Below, piece after piece: positions 36,293 through 46,187 of a stretch of 64,000 bases of DNA. The notes beneath the pieces are model-generated. The model had not been told where the DNA came from and did no database searches. It was given only the letters and a program-made list of their open reading frames with translations. This DNA is from Afipia sp. GAS231 (GTDB lineage: Bacteria > Pseudomonadota > Alphaproteobacteria > Rhizobiales > Xanthobacteraceae), in contig NZ_LT629703.1 in assembly GCF_900103365.1 (NCBI RefSeq), positions 3,658,001 through 3,722,000 on the forward strand, read 5' to 3'. Position 1 is the stretch's first letter. Every line of letters begins with the position of its first letter. A program made the position numbers and the translations under genes.

Positions 36293-37597
36293 ATGACCGA
36301 ATTTTCTCCCCGCGAAATCGTCTCCGAACTTGACCGCTACATCGTCGGCCAGTCCGACGCCAAGCGCGCGGTATCGATCGCGCTGCGCAACCGCTGGCGG
36401 CGGCTGCAGCTCACCGGCAATCTGCGCGAAGAAGTGCTGCCGAAAAACATCCTGATGATCGGGCCGACCGGCGTCGGCAAGACCGAAATCGCACGGCGGC
36501 TGGCGAAACTCGCCGGTGCACCCTTCATCAAGGTCGAAGCCACCAAATTCACCGAAGTCGGCTATGTCGGCCGCGACGTCGAGCAGATCATCCGCGATCT
36601 TGTCGAAGTTGCGATCTCACAGGTGCGCGAACGCAAGCGCAAGGATGTCCAGGCCCGCGCGCAACAGGCCGCCGAGGAGCGCGTGCTCGATGCGCTGGTA
36701 GGGCCCGGCTCCAGCCCGGCAACGCGGGATTCCTTCCGCAAAAAACTGCGCGCCGGCGAGCTCAACGACAAGGAAATCGAGATCGAGACGCAATCGTCCG
36801 GCAGCGGCCTGCCGATGTTCGAAATCCCGGGCTTGCCGGGCGCGCAGATGGGTGCAATTTCGATCGGCGACATCTTTGGCAAGATGGGCGGCCGCAGCAA
36901 GACCCGCCGCCTGACGGTCGAGAGCTCACACGAAATTCTCATCAACGAGGAATCCGACAAGCTGCTGGACAGCGATCAGCTGGTGCAGGAAGCGATCAAC
37001 GCGGTCGAGAACAACGGCATCGTGTTCCTCGACGAAATCGACAAGATCTGCGTGCGCGATGGCCGCACCGGCGGCGACGTCTCGCGCGAAGGCGTTCAGC
37101 GCGACCTGTTGCCGCTGATCGAAGGCACCACCGTCTCGACCAAGCACGGCGCGGTCAAGACCGACCACATCCTGTTCATCGCGTCAGGCGCGTTCCATAT
37201 CGCCAAACCCTCTGACCTGCTGCCCGAGCTGCAGGGGCGGTTGCCGATCCGCGTCGAGCTTTCGGCGCTGACCCGCGACGACATGCGCCGGATCCTGACC
37301 GAGCCGGAAGCTTCCCTGATCAAGCAATATGTTGCACTGATGCAGACCGAGGGCGTGACGCTCGACATCACCGACAGCGCGATCGATGCGCTGGCCGACG
37401 TCGCGGTTGCCGTCAACTCGACCGTGGAAAATATCGGCGCACGGCGACTACAGACGGTGATGGAGCGCGTGCTCGACGAAATCTCGTTTGCCGCCCCCGA
37501 CCGTAACGGCGAGACCATCAAGGTCGACGCCGACTATGTGCAAAAGCACGTCGGCGACCTCGCCAAGAACGCCGATCTGAGCCGGTTTATTTTGTAG
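36293..37597 (+). CDS. hslU: HslU ATPase subunit of the HslUV protease
   Basis: A 434-residue AAA+ unfoldase that feeds substrates to HslV. Walker A GPTGVGKT (about 62-69), the pore loop GYVGRDVE (about 90), the I domain (about 110-230), Walker [13 protein letters not shown] (about 243-254) and sensor 2 [13 protein letters not shown] are all intact; the C-terminus SRFIL is the tail that docks into HslV. It begins [19 protein letters not shown] as usual. Separated from hslV only by the GNAT and UPF0314 genes. Confidence 0.98.
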   Translation: MTEFSPREIVSELDRYIVGQSDAKRAVSIALRNRWRRLQLTGNLREEVLPKNILMIGPTGVGKTEIARRLAKLAGAPFIKVEATKFTEVGYVGRDVEQIIRDLVEVAISQVRERKRKDVQARAQQAAEERVLDALVGPGSSPATRDSFRKKLRAGELNDKEIEIETQSSGSGLPMFEIPGLPGAQMGAISIGDIFGKMGGRSKTRRLTVESSHEILINEESDKLLDSDQLVQEAINAVENNGIVFLDEIDKICVRDGRTGGDVSREGVQRDLLPLIEGTTVSTKHGAVKTDHILFIASGAFHIAKPSDLLPELQGRLPIRVELSALTRDDMRRILTEPEASLIKQYVALMQTEGVTLDITDSAIDALADVAVAVNSTVENIGARRLQTVMERVLDEISFAAPDRNGETIKVDADYVQKHVGDLAKNADLSRFIL

Positions 37598-37605
37598 ACT
37601 CTCTC

Positions 37606-37726
37606 GTCGTCCCCGCGAACGCGGGGACCCATAGCCACAAATAGCTGTGATTGTTTCGGCTGTGGCTCCAGCCCAGTTCAACATCAACAGCGGTGGTTAT
37701 GGGTCCCGGCTCAAGGCCGGGACGAC
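37606..37726. repeat. palindromic intergenic repeat (GTCGTCCC...GGGACGAC type)
   Basis: Inverted arms at 37606-37633 (GTCGTCCCCGCGAACGCGG and on to GGACCCATA) and 37698-37726 (TATGGGTCCCGGCTC... to GGGACGAC), each able to fold by itself. The same type, much longer, is found at 54522-54845. It follows hslU and could act as its terminator. Confidence 0.78.
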
Positions 37727-37798
37727 ACCTGTAATAATTGCGCCTCACATGTTCGCTGTGTGATAGTCCGCATCTGATCTGATCGTTTCGGGTGCCAA

Positions 37799-38923
37799 AT
37801 GAATTTGCGGGTGTGGGAAAATCCCTGGCGCTTGATGCTGGCCGTCAATGCCGCCGTCATCCTCGGAGTTTTCTGGCACAAGATCACGCTGCCGCCCTTC
37901 GTCCCCTACATTCACCTGCTGGTCGACTATCATTTCGGCTTCACCAAGCGCGCGCTGATCGGCGCCATCGTCGGCCTGTTCGAGGCCAAGGTACCGGTGT
38001 GGCTGGTGTTCGCGCTCGGCGGCGCGGTCTGGCTGCTCACGGCGGGCCTGTTCGTCCACCTGTTCCGGCGGACGTTCGGCCTCGATGAAAAGCATTGGCC
38101 GCTGTTCATTTTCGTCGCCGGCTCGCCGTTCTTCCTGAAGAATTTCATGCACACGCTTGGCCATTTCGACATTTATGGCTGCCTGTTCGCGATTGTTCTG
38201 CTGCTGATTCCGGCGCGTTCGCTCTTCTATGTGCTGTTCGCTGCGATGTTCTCGACCGTTCTCATTCTGATCCATCACATCCATCTCCTGATGTATGTGC
38301 CGACCATCGCCGCCATCGTGGTGCTGCGTTATTACCTGGTGCAGGGCGTGAGCCGGCAAAACGTGGCCGTCGGCCTGGCCCTGCTCGCAGCCGTCGGCGT
38401 GCTGTTCATTGCCGCGCAATTCAGCGGCACGATGGCGGTGCCGGAGCCGGAATTCACGGCCTATCTGCGCAGCCGGATGGCCGACCCGTCACGGAACGAC
38501 CTGCTCAGCTTTGCCTACATCTGGTACCAGCCGCTGGCCAAGGAAGTTTCGGATACCTGGCAACGGTTGCCGCACAATGCCCTCGGCATTCCCGTGTTCG
38601 CGCTGCTGATCTGGCTGCATACGCCGCTGTGGCGATATTTTCGCGCCCTGATCGCAGCCCTCAGCGTCGACGCCCACCGCCACATCGTCACCGCGGCGAT
38701 CGCCGTGATCAGCCTCGCTTATCTCGTGATGTTCGCGATGGTGTTCGATTATTCCCGGTGGATTTCGAACTGGGCGGTGTGCCTGTTCCTGATCCTGCAC
38801 GCGGTGAAGATGTTGCCGGCGTCACAGGACGTGCCGCTGATTTCAGCGGACGATCGAAAGACGATGGTGTTCGGCTGGATCGTGACGCTGATTCCACGCG
38901 TCGGGATCGTGCGGCCGTTTTAG
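37799..38923 (+). CDS. polytopic inner-membrane protein, possible GT-C/EpsG-like
   Basis: A 374-residue protein with about nine membrane segments. Short periplasmic loops hold HFGFTKRALIGA (about 45-56) and the polar FDYSRWISNWAV (about 320-331). The first-loop FTKR and late DYSRW residues are reminiscent of membrane glycosyl or polysaccharide-assembly proteins, but no family can be asserted. It stands alone between hslU and the convergent smr gene. ATG at 37799 has no strong ribosome binding site. Confidence 0.75.
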   Translation: MNLRVWENPWRLMLAVNAAVILGVFWHKITLPPFVPYIHLLVDYHFGFTKRALIGAIVGLFEAKVPVWLVFALGGAVWLLTAGLFVHLFRRTFGLDEKHWPLFIFVAGSPFFLKNFMHTLGHFDIYGCLFAIVLLLIPARSLFYVLFAAMFSTVLILIHHIHLLMYVPTIAAIVVLRYYLVQGVSRQNVAVGLALLAAVGVLFIAAQFSGTMAVPEPEFTAYLRSRMADPSRNDLLSFAYIWYQPLAKEVSDTWQRLPHNALGIPVFALLIWLHTPLWRYFRALIAALSVDAHRHIVTAAIAVISLAYLVMFAMVFDYSRWISNWAVCLFLILHAVKMLPASQDVPLISADDRKTMVFGWIVTLIPRVGIVRPF

Positions 38924-38927
38924 TTTT

Positions 38928-39016
38928 GACGCGTTTCTACCGCAGATAAGTCTACGCAATCTGCGCAAGCTTGATTGCTATGCGAACCGGTACCCACTTC
39001 GCTTGAAAACGCTATG
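38928..39016. repeat. GCGTTTTC...GAAAACGC repeat, copy B with inserted segment
   Basis: Same ends and core as copies A and C (TGACGCGTTT..., GCGAACCGGTACCCACTTCGC, GAAAACGCTATG) but with about 38 extra bases after GCGTTTCTA that contain their own inverted words (CTACGCAATCTGCGCAAG). It lies between the convergent 3' ends of the membrane protein gene and smr. Confidence 0.78.
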
Positions 39017-39018
39017 GG

Positions 39019-39615
39019 CTACAATCTCGAACGTCTTACCCGTACGTACAACGCGCCCTCGCCGCCATGGCCGATCGCGGCTTCCTCGAATCCGACCACC
39101 ATCGATCGGAATTCCGGCAGGCTCAACCATTCCGGCACCTGTCGGCGCAGCACGCCGCGTTCAGAGCCGGCGCCCAGCTTGCCCTTGCCGGTGATGACGA
39201 GCACGAAAGTCAGCCCGTCATGATGGGCGCGCTGCAGGAAGCCAAACAACGCCCGGTGCGCACGGGTCTGGGTCATGCCATGCAAATCGAGCCGGGCATC
39301 GATCTCCTTGCGGCCGCGCGACAGGTGCGAACGCTCGCGGCGGCCGATCGGCGCCAGCGGCGGCGGTTCCGCTCTTGGCGGAGAAATGATCGGCGCCGGC
39401 GCGGACGGCGTGGGCGAAGCGATGGTTTTCGGCGCGACCTTGGCCTCGGTCTCCGGCGAAGCGACCGGCACCTTCGCAGCGCGGTGGCGCTTGCGCAGCG
39501 GCTTGACCTGCTTGGCCACGCTTTCCCACAGCGCGTGCTCCTCGGCGCTGAGGCCGCGCTTGCGCCGCGGCGGCAGCGGCAATTCCGGGATCAGGCTCGA
39601 AGACCGGCGCTTCAT
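39019..39615 (-). CDS. Smr/MutS2-type domain protein
   Basis: A 198-residue protein: a disordered, Pro/Lys-rich N-terminal half and a C-terminal Smr domain (about 105-190) with the family signatures LDLHGMTQTRAH and VITGKGKLGAGSERGVLRRQVPEWL. Smr domains are nucleases or nucleic-acid binders; the stand-alone form has been linked to ribosome rescue endonucleases in E. coli (SmrB), but this protein is only distantly like that one. Its start overlaps the mltA stop by 4 bases, forming the end of tim44-mltA-smr. Confidence 0.92.
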   Translation of the reverse strand: MKRRSSSLIPELPLPPRRKRGLSAEEHALWESVAKQVKPLRKRHRAAKVPVASPETEAKVAPKTIASPTPSAPAPIISPPRAEPPPLAPIGRRERSHLSRGRKEIDARLDLHGMTQTRAHRALFGFLQRAHHDGLTFVLVITGKGKLGAGSERGVLRRQVPEWLSLPEFRSMVVGFEEAAIGHGGEGALYVRVRRSRL

Positions 39616-41120
39616 TGGCGGTATCGACGATGACGACGGCGGGACTTTTCTGAAGCCGGCGCGGTAGCAGGCCGCGCTTCCGGCAGCGGCACTGGTTTTG
39701 CGACCGTGGCTTGAGCCGTTGAAGGGGCCTGGGCGGTCGGCGTGGCCGGCTTTTGCGTCGAGCCTGCCGCCGGTGGCGTCACCGCCGGGGCTGCATTTTT
39801 GGGGTCCTTCAGCGGATCGGTTTGCGGAAACAGCTTGGCGATCTTTTGCGACGGTCGCGCATCCGGCACCGGCACCAGGCGTCCGCGCGCCGCGGGATCG
39901 AGGCTCTTCGGGACCAGAATGACGAAACGCATATTGTTCTTGAGACGGCCCGCGATCTTTCCGGCATCACTGCCGGCGCCGAAATAAAGGTCCGCGCGCG
40001 CCGGGCCGACGATCGCGGAGCCGGTGTCCTGCGCGATCATCAGCCGGTGAAACGGCGTCTTCGACACTTCGGATTCGATCGGTAACTGGCCTTCGATGAA
40101 GAACGGCGTGCCGTAGACGTGCAGCGATTTGTCGACTGCGATCGAGCGGCCCGGCGTCAGCGGCACGCCCTGGGCGCCGACCGCCTCGTCCTTGTCGGAG
40201 AGCTGCACCTCGCGGAAGAAGATGTAGGACCGGTTCTGCCGACGCAACTCGTTGGCGCCCTCGGGGTTCTGCTCCATCCACTCCCGGATCTTCTGCATCG
40301 ACATCTGATCTTTCGGGATGATGCCGCGGTCAATCAGGATGCGGCCGACCGCCGTATAGGGATAGCCGTTATGCGCATCGTAATTGATGCGCAGCGTCGA
40401 ACCGTCGTCGAGGTTGACGCGGGCGGAGCCCTGGATCTGCGAGAACAGCAAATCGGTCTGGTTCCTCAGCCAGCAGATTTCGAGACCGCGTCCCTCGATC
40501 GCGCCATCCTCGATCTCGGCGCGGTCGTAATAGGGCACCAGCTTGCGGCGGCCGATCTTGCGGAACACCTGACCCTTGTTGGGCAATCCGACCGAATTCT
40601 GGTTGGTGCCCCGGACGAACAGATTGGAGGGACGGCGATAGACCGGCACATTGTAGACTTCGTTCTGGGTCCGCGAGCCGTCGATGACAGGCTCGTAGTA
40701 ACCGGTGACAAAGCCCTCGCCTTCGCCGAGCCGCGAAATCCGCAGCGGCAGAAAATTTTGCTCGAAGAAGGCTTTTGCCGCGGCGCTGTCGGCGAGATCG
40801 AGGCCCTTGGCGATGCGGCAGGGATCGCGCAGCGACGTGCCCAGCGCTTTCGAATCCGATGGCGCGCCGGTCTGTGCCGCGATCGGCTTGCAACTGGTGC
40901 GAAAGGCCTTGTACGCCGAGAGGTGGTCGTCCTCGCTCCAGCCCGCGATATCGGACCAGGCCACCGGCGCATACTGGGTGCCGGCGATTTGAAGCGGTAG
41001 TTCAAGCTGCGGGTATGGCAGTTGACGGGGCGCTGGCTCAGGCAGACGCGAACGGGAATGCGCGCGCGAATGGCGGGCGGCAAACGCATCCGAGGCAGCA
41101 ATCGACAACGCCAAAGCCAT
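39612..41120 (-). CDS. mltA: membrane-bound lytic transglycosylase A
   Basis: About 502 residues. MltA-domain lytic transglycosylase that cleaves peptidoglycan and leaves 1,6-anhydro ends: GFVTGYYEPVIDGSR, YNVPVYRRPSNLF, then the 3D domain with LMIAQDTGSAIVGPARADLY, where Asp in AQDTGSA is the catalytic acid. The C-terminal 100 residues are an Ala/Pro-rich tail. The start is not certain: ATG 41120 (GTG one codon upstream) gives a short signal peptide; the open frame up to 41285 would overlap tim44 by 116 bases. Unlike E. coli MltA no lipobox is seen. Confidence 0.93.
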   Translation of the reverse strand: MALALSIAASDAFAARHSRAHSRSRLPEPAPRQLPYPQLELPLQIAGTQYAPVAWSDIAGWSEDDHLSAYKAFRTSCKPIAAQTGAPSDSKALGTSLRDPCRIAKGLDLADSAAAKAFFEQNFLPLRISRLGEGEGFVTGYYEPVIDGSRTQNEVYNVPVYRRPSNLFVRGTNQNSVGLPNKGQVFRKIGRRKLVPYYDRAEIEDGAIEGRGLEICWLRNQTDLLFSQIQGSARVNLDDGSTLRINYDAHNGYPYTAVGRILIDRGIIPKDQMSMQKIREWMEQNPEGANELRRQNRSYIFFREVQLSDKDEAVGAQGVPLTPGRSIAVDKSLHVYGTPFFIEGQLPIESEVSKTPFHRLMIAQDTGSAIVGPARADLYFGAGSDAGKIAGRLKNNMRFVILVPKSLDPAARGRLVPVPDARPSQKIAKLFPQTDPLKDPKNAAPAVTPPAAGSTQKPATPTAQAPSTAQATVAKPVPLPEARPATAPASEKSRRRHRRYRQ

Positions 41121-41169
41121 CACGCCAATCGCAAGCCTTGCAAGTTCAAGCCCTGCAAGGCTGTGCGCT

Positions 41170-41877
41170 TTAGCCCGCGCTTCCCGTGCCAACCAGCTTC
41201 CAATTCGGATCGCGAGACGTGGTGTCGCGGGCGAATGTCCAGACATCGGTGATATCGGCGACCTTATCCGGGTTGCCATCGACAATGGTGCCGGTCTTGT
41301 CGCGGGTGACCGAAATCATCTGCGACACGAAACGAACGGTCAGTTGCGCCGCCCGGTCGCGGGCTTCCGCGCCCACCAGTTCGGCCTTGTCGATTGAAAC
41401 GAAGCGGGTTTCGGTTTTCTGTTCGTGCTTCTCGCGATCCTTGATCACGCCGTCGAAGCTGTCATAGACCTCCGACGACAGCAGGTCCTTCAGCGCGCGA
41501 CGATCGCCGTTGGCAAAGGCCAGCACGATCATTTCGTAGGCGCTGCGCGCGCCGGAGATGAAGTGCTTGGGATCGAACGAGGAGTCCTGGGCGACAATGG
41601 CATCGAGGCCCTGCGCGAGCGGGGTGCCCTGCTCGGCGATGCCCTTCCAGCGGTCGGTCGGCGGCACCACATCCGGGGTCGGCGCCAGCGGCGCCTGATC
41701 GATCACGGCGCCCGGCATCGGAACGACGTTGTTGTCCTGGCTACGCTGCACGACATTGGGCGCAGCGCGATCATAGGGCGGCCGCTCGCTCCCGGTGCGC
41801 TGTCCGAGCACGCTGCGCAGGCGCAGGAAAATAAAGACCGCCAGCGCCAGGAAGATGATGGTGTAAATATCGAACAC
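41170..41877 (-). CDS. Tim44/TimA-type membrane protein
   Basis: A 235-residue protein with one N-terminal membrane segment (MFDIYTIIFLALAVFIFLRL) and a C-terminal Tim44-like domain (about 95-230, FISGARSAYEMIVLAFANGD, LLSSEVYDSF and ADITDVWTFARD). The alphaproteobacterial TimA proteins are related to the mitochondrial import motor subunit Tim44 and are thought to bind inner-membrane complexes; their role is unresolved. Promoter-proximal gene of tim44-mltA-smr, divergent from secB. Confidence 0.93.
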   Translation of the reverse strand: MFDIYTIIFLALAVFIFLRLRSVLGQRTGSERPPYDRAAPNVVQRSQDNNVVPMPGAVIDQAPLAPTPDVVPPTDRWKGIAEQGTPLAQGLDAIVAQDSSFDPKHFISGARSAYEMIVLAFANGDRRALKDLLSSEVYDSFDGVIKDREKHEQKTETRFVSIDKAELVGAEARDRAAQLTVRFVSQMISVTRDKTGTIVDGNPDKVADITDVWTFARDTTSRDPNWKLVGTGSAG

Positions 41878-41982
41878 GTCTATTCGCTTTCTGGTTCTAA
41901 CGCCGGTAACGGGCCCGGCGGTCGAGTGTTCCGTAGCGCCCGGTTCTGATTGAATCAGAACCCGGCTCTGGTCTTTAGTTGT

Positions 41983-42030
41983 GATGCGTTTTCTTGATGT
42001 GAACCGGTGGCCACTTCACTCGAAAACGCT
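41983..42030. repeat. GCGTTTTC...GAAAACGC repeat, copy C
   Basis: Same layout as copy A: TGATGCGTTTTC, core GTGAACCGGTGGCCACTTCACTC, GAAAACGCT. It lies in the tim44-secB intergenic region, about 105 bases upstream of the tim44 start. Confidence 0.75.
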
Positions 42031-42445
42031 CTTGGGGGCCCTCTTACACGTCTTCCTTAAGAGTTTACCCCGGGGAACGGCAGAGATTACATCTTCAATT
42101 GAGTCTGCAGCATGTAGGCATGAAACTTTGCCCAGCCAATGGCGCGTTTTGGCGCGGGTTTTGGCGCGGGTGAAGTGTAGCGCGTTTTGACCTCAAGGGG
42201 AAACCCGATGATGCCCGGAAATCACGTATATTCAACTATTTAGGCGTTCAGCGGGCCGGCCGGCCAAGCCGGATTAGCCATATCCGTCACAAATCGCCGT
42301 CAGCCCCACTTCGCGCCGGCCCGTCGTCCTTGTGGAATGAGGCGGGGCTATGATAGCCACTCGCCCGGCAAAGGCATTCCCGCCCTCCGAGCGAATTCAG
42401 ACGAAGATCCGGTCTCCGCTCGCCAGCGCTTCAGGAGAGAGTTTC
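42031..42445. other. intergenic region upstream of secB
   Basis: About 415 bases without a gene. Between 42148 and 42187 the words GGCGCGTTTTGG, GCGCGGGTTTTGG and GCGCGGGTG form short direct repeats. The frame of secB is open from 42350 but the first 32 codons lack SecB features. The secB and tim44 promoters should be here; I could not assign them. Confidence 0.5.
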
Positions 42446-42934
42446 ATGACCAACGGTAACGGCGCGCCTCCCGAGCAGGCCCCTCCCCAGCTCAACGTGC
42501 TGGCGCAGTATACCAAGGACCTGTCGTTCGAAAATCCGAACGCCCCCGCCTCCCTGGCGCCGCAGCAGCAGCAGCCGGCGATCAACATCCAGATCAATGT
42601 CGGCGCCAACAACGTCTCCGAAAACGAGTTCGAAGTAACGCTTTCGATCGAGGGCAAGGCCGAAAACGGCGGCAAGGTGATGTTCAGTTTCGAACTCGCT
42701 TATGCCGGCGTGTTCCGGATCGTGAATGTCCCGAAGGAAAACCTGCATCCACTGGTCATGATCGAATGCCCGCGGCTGCTGTTCCCGTTCGCGCGCGAAA
42801 TCATCGCCACTGCGGTGCGCGACGGCGGCTTCCCCCCGCTGATGCTGGATCCGGTCGATTTCGTCGGCCTGTACCGTCAGAATATGGAACGGCAGGCTGC
42901 CGAGCAGGCCGCTTCCGGCGCCAAGCCGAGCTAA
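42446..42934 (+). CDS. secB: protein-export chaperone SecB
   Basis: A 162-residue SecB, the tetrameric chaperone that holds preproteins unfolded and hands them to SecA. The conserved [14 protein letters not shown] (about 20-33), AYAGVFRI (about 92-99) and [14 protein letters not shown] with GGFPPLML segments are intact. The ATG at 42446 is 6 bases after CAGGAGAGAG, a strong ribosome binding site, which sets the start over the upstream open frame. Confidence 0.97.
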   Translation: MTNGNGAPPEQAPPQLNVLAQYTKDLSFENPNAPASLAPQQQQPAINIQINVGANNVSENEFEVTLSIEGKAENGGKVMFSFELAYAGVFRIVNVPKENLHPLVMIECPRLLFPFAREIIATAVRDGGFPPLMLDPVDFVGLYRQNMERQAAEQAASGAKPS

Positions 42935-42962
42935 GCCAAATCTAGGCTAAGTCAGGTCCGGG

Positions 42963-43664
42963 CTAACCGGCCGCGCCGAGAAACTCGTTCCAGATCGGCT
43001 TGTCACCCAACGTGGCCACGAAGGCGCGATGCGCTTCGCGGTCAGCGTCGGTGATCCGCGGCGCCAGGGCAACCTCGCGCTGCCGTCGCGGCGTTTCGCC
43101 GATGCCGTTGGTTTGGCTCGCCCTTGTTTCGGACGCCAGGATCAGCTGCGACTGCCGTGCCCCGATCAGGTCGATATAGACCTCCGCCAGCAGCTCGGAG
43201 TCGAGCAGCGCGCCATGCTTGGTGCGGCGGGAATTGTCGATCGCGTAGCGCGAACAGAGATCATCCAGCCGGTTTGACACGCCCGGATGCTTGCGGCGCG
43301 CCAGCAGCAGCGTGTCGACCAGCCGGTCGCGGGAAATCGGCTGCCGCTTGATCCGATCGAGCTCGGCGTTGATGAAGCTGATGTCAAACGACGCGTTGTG
43401 AATCACCAGCGGTGCGTCGCCGATGAATTCCAGGAACTCTTCCACCACTTCCGTGAACCGTGGCTTCGTCGACAGGAACTCGGCGGACAGGCCGTGCACG
43501 GCGAAGGCCTCCGCCGGCATGTCACGCTCGGGATTGATGTAGCAGTGGTAGGTCTGCCCCGTCGGCATGCGGTTGAAAATCTCGACGCAACCGATTTCAA
43601 CCAGCCGGTCGCCGCGCAAGGGATCGAGGCCTGTGGTTTCGGTATCGAGAACGATTTCGCGCAT
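42963..43664 (-). CDS. dnaQ: DNA polymerase III epsilon subunit (proofreading)
   Basis: A 233-residue 3'-5' exonuclease of the DEDDh group: ExoI LDTETTGLDP (Asp7/Glu9), ExoII HNASFDISFIN and ExoIII HGALLDSELLAEVY with the catalytic His. A short C-terminal tail would bind the polymerase alpha subunit. It follows coaE by 31 bases on the same strand, the order known from the Caulobacter origin region. Confidence 0.96.
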   Translation of the reverse strand: MREIVLDTETTGLDPLRGDRLVEIGCVEIFNRMPTGQTYHCYINPERDMPAEAFAVHGLSAEFLSTKPRFTEVVEEFLEFIGDAPLVIHNASFDISFINAELDRIKRQPISRDRLVDTLLLARRKHPGVSNRLDDLCSRYAIDNSRRTKHGALLDSELLAEVYIDLIGARQSQLILASETRASQTNGIGETPRRQREVALAPRITDADREAHRAFVATLGDKPIWNEFLGAAG

Positions 43665-43695
43665 GGGTTCTTCGGGGAATTGGATCTAAGGCGAA

Positions 43696-44295
43696 TCAGG
43701 CCCGCCGCTGCGGCATCTTAACGACCTCGGCCAGAATGTCGCGGATCGCCGCCCGCACCGGGTCCAGTCCGTGCGAGGTATCCACCACGAAATCCGCGCG
43801 CTTGCGTTTTTCGGCATCGGGCAACTGCCGCGCCAGGATGGCGTCGAGTGCCTCATGCGTCATGGTGCCGCGCGCGAGAATTCGCTCACGCTGGGCTTCC
43901 GGCGACGTCGAGACCACCACCACGGCATCGACACGCTTCTCGCCGCCGGTTTCGAACAAGAGCGGAATATCCATCACCACGACGGGTGCGCCGGATTGCT
44001 CGGCGGCAGCCAGGAATTTCTGGCGGGAGGCGCCGAGCATCGGATGAACGATCTGCTCGAGCCGCTTGATGGCAGCGGGATCGTGTACGACCTTGGCGGA
44101 CAGTTTGGCGCGATCGACCTTGCCGTCAACCGTGGTGCCGGGAAATGCGGCTTCGACCGCCGGCGCCGCCTCGCCTTCATAGATTTTGTGAACCGCCGCA
44201 TCGGCGTCGTAAACCGGAACACCCGCCTCCATGAACAGTTTTGCGGTGGTGGATTTGCCCATCCCGATCGAGCCGGTTAGTCCAAGGATCCGCAT
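43696..44295 (-). CDS. coaE: dephospho-CoA kinase
   Basis: A 199-residue P-loop kinase for the last step of CoA synthesis. Walker [10 protein letters not shown] is at residues 8-16, followed by [11 protein letters not shown] and the [12 protein letters not shown]alker B-like segment, with the lid [19 protein letters not shown]. It lies 27 bases after maf; aroE, often found between these two genes in other alphaproteobacteria, is absent here. Confidence 0.97.
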   Translation of the reverse strand: MRILGLTGSIGMGKSTTAKLFMEAGVPVYDADAAVHKIYEGEAAPAVEAAFPGTTVDGKVDRAKLSAKVVHDPAAIKRLEQIVHPMLGASRQKFLAAAEQSGAPVVVMDIPLLFETGGEKRVDAVVVVSTSPEAQRERILARGTMTHEALDAILARQLPDAEKRKRADFVVDTSHGLDPVRAAIRDILAEVVKMPQRRA

Positions 44296-44322
44296 CGAGA
44301 TCGCCGCTTCCTCAAAAAGATT

Positions 44323-44931
44323 TCAGATACCGAGCAGCCGCTCGCTTCGCAGAAACCCCAGCAAGGGCAGCAGCGGCAGGCCGAGGATGGTGAAGTGATC
44401 ACCGTCAATGCGCTCGAACAAATGCACACCGAGCCCTTCCAGCTGGTAAGCGCCGACGCTTGATGTCACCGCCTCGCCGGCCGCATCGAGATAGGCTGAT
44501 ATCTCGCTGTCGCTCAACGGCCGCATGGTCATGGTGGCGACGCTGACATCGGCAAACACTATCTTGCCGTCGCAGGCGACCGCAACGGCGGAATGCAGCG
44601 CATGACTGTTGCCGGCGAGCTGCCGCAATTGCTCGGCGGCCTGCGCCCTGCCCGATGGCTTGCTGAACAGCCGCTCTCCCAGCGCCAGCGTCTGGTCGGC
44701 GCCAATCACATGGCGGCCGGGATTTTTCGACGCCACGAACAGCGCCTTCTCGCGCGCCAGCAGACCGGCAATCTCGCCGGGCGAAGTGAGCCCGGAATTC
44801 CTTTGCACCGCGCGTTCGTCGATGTCGGCGGGAACGGCTTCAAAACTGATCCCGGCGTTGCCGAGCAGCATCTGCCGCGCCCGGCTTTGTGAGGCCAGTA
44901 TCAGGGGATGTTTTCCGCGCCAGATGGTCAT
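44323..44931 (-). CDS. maf: Maf-family nucleotide pyrophosphatase
   Basis: A 202-residue Maf protein that hydrolyses non-canonical or methylated nucleoside triphosphates. The signature LILASQSRARQMLLGNAGI (about 11-29), DIDERAV and VIGADQTLALG are present, and EGLGVHLFERIDGDHFTILGLPL is the usual C-terminal block. ATG at 44931, six bases after the ppsR stop. Confidence 0.95.
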   Translation of the reverse strand: MTIWRGKHPLILASQSRARQMLLGNAGISFEAVPADIDERAVQRNSGLTSPGEIAGLLAREKALFVASKNPGRHVIGADQTLALGERLFSKPSGRAQAAEQLRQLAGNSHALHSAVAVACDGKIVFADVSVATMTMRPLSDSEISAYLDAAGEAVTSSVGAYQLEGLGVHLFERIDGDHFTILGLPLLPLLGFLRSERLLGI

Positions 44932-44937
44932 CGACGA

Positions 44938-45780
44938 CTATTCCGGAAGCCGCTGGCGCTGGCGGTCGGTAAACAGCTTCATGACAGCGGCGGCGGTTTC
45001 CTCGATCGAGCGCCGCGTCACGTCAAGCTGCGCCCAACCAAACCTGGCGCTGAGTTTCCGCGCATACGCCACTTCATCGGCGACCGACTCGCGATCGATA
45101 TAATCGTCATTGCCGGTTTCAGCACCCATGCTCAAGAGCCGGTTCTGCCGTACCTGAATCAGCCGTTCCGGCGTTGCATGGAGACTGACGACCAGCGGCT
45201 TCTTCAATGTTTCCAGTTGATGCGGCAGCGGAATGCCCGGCACCAGCGGCACGTTTGCAGTCCTTATGCCGCGGTTGGCGAGATAAATCGAGGTCGGCGT
45301 TTTCGAGGTGCGGGACACGCCAACCAGAACCACGTCGGCATCTTCGAGGCCTTCGACATGCTGACCGTCATCGTGGATCATGGTGTAGTTCAAGGCGTCG
45401 ATGCGCTTGAAATATTCCGCGTTCAGGACGTGCTGGGCGCCGACGCGCCCGGTGGTGGCGGCCCCCAGATATGCTTCGAACAACTGCATCACCGGGCCGA
45501 TGATCGACAGGCTCGGAATATTGATATCCCTGCATTTGGCTTCGAGCCGGCTGACCAGATCCTTTTCCAAGAGCGTGAACAGCACGATGCCGGGCGCCTC
45601 CTCGATCTCATCGAGCACCCGATCGAGCTGCTTCTGGCTCCGCACCAGGGGATAGACATGCTCCACCGCGGACACGTTGGCATATTGCGCGGCGACCGCG
45701 CGCGCCACCGTGATCAGCGTCTCGCCGGTCGAATCGGAGACCAGATGAAGATGAAAATAGTTGCCGGTCGTGGGCACCAA
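44938..45780 (-). CDS. ppsR: pyruvate,water/phosphate dikinase regulatory protein
   Basis: A 280-residue DUF299/PpsR-type bifunctional kinase/phosphorylase for a dikinase. [14 protein letters not shown] starts the family, [16 protein letters not shown] is the P-loop-like motif (about 155-170) and [11 protein letters not shown] follows. The start is TTG (45780) or the GTG after it. It is the first gene left of the putative oriC and diverges from hemJ, the position held by the same gene in Caulobacter. Confidence 0.95.
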   Translation of the reverse strand: MVPTTGNYFHLHLVSDSTGETLITVARAVAAQYANVSAVEHVYPLVRSQKQLDRVLDEIEEAPGIVLFTLLEKDLVSRLEAKCRDINIPSLSIIGPVMQLFEAYLGAATTGRVGAQHVLNAEYFKRIDALNYTMIHDDGQHVEGLEDADVVLVGVSRTSKTPTSIYLANRGIRTANVPLVPGIPLPHQLETLKKPLVVSLHATPERLIQVRQNRLLSMGAETGNDDYIDRESVADEVAYARKLSARFGWAQLDVTRRSIEETAAAVMKLFTDRQRQRLPE

Positions 45781-46187
45781 AACCCCTGTGTAATCTGTGA
45801 ATCCCTGTGGAGCTTAACCGAGATAATCGGGCCTGGGTCACCACGTCCGGGATAAGTCGGACTTTTCTTCACAGGGCCGTCCGCAAGGACAACTCAAATC
45901 GCAGGTTTGGACGGTAGTGGGAAGATGTGGACTTGTCTCTTCATAACCTGACCACAGAGCGGCGCAAGCGCTTGAAGCACGTAGCGTTATTCGCAAGCCG
46001 GCCGTTGCGGAAAAAATGGGTGATGAGTGTGAACAAGTCCGGCAGGAAGCTGGGACAGATAAGTGTGAGTCCAATTCACCGCTACTTAGACTCTAACCTA
46101 AGATTCTAGAATTATTAGTTTAGAGAAGCGGTGCATTGAGGATATGTCTCGCTCCCACGCTGGCGGCGGACTTTCTGCAACGCCGGA
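45781..46187. other. oriC: candidate chromosome origin of replication (oriC)
   Basis: A gene-free gap between divergent operons. Four GANTC sites (CcrM methylation) occur at 45799, 46067, 46089 and 46102, three of them within 40 bases. The stretch 46083-46124 is AT-rich and may be the unwinding element. DnaA-box-like words with one mismatch to TTATNCACA occur at 45865-45873 (TTCTTCACA) and 46028-46036 (TGTGAACAA); a weaker one is at 45796. The neighbours match the Caulobacter/Rickettsia origin region (ppsR-maf-coaE-dnaQ on one side, rho and mnmE-mnmG-rsmG-parAB on the other), although hemE is not here. Confidence 0.68.
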
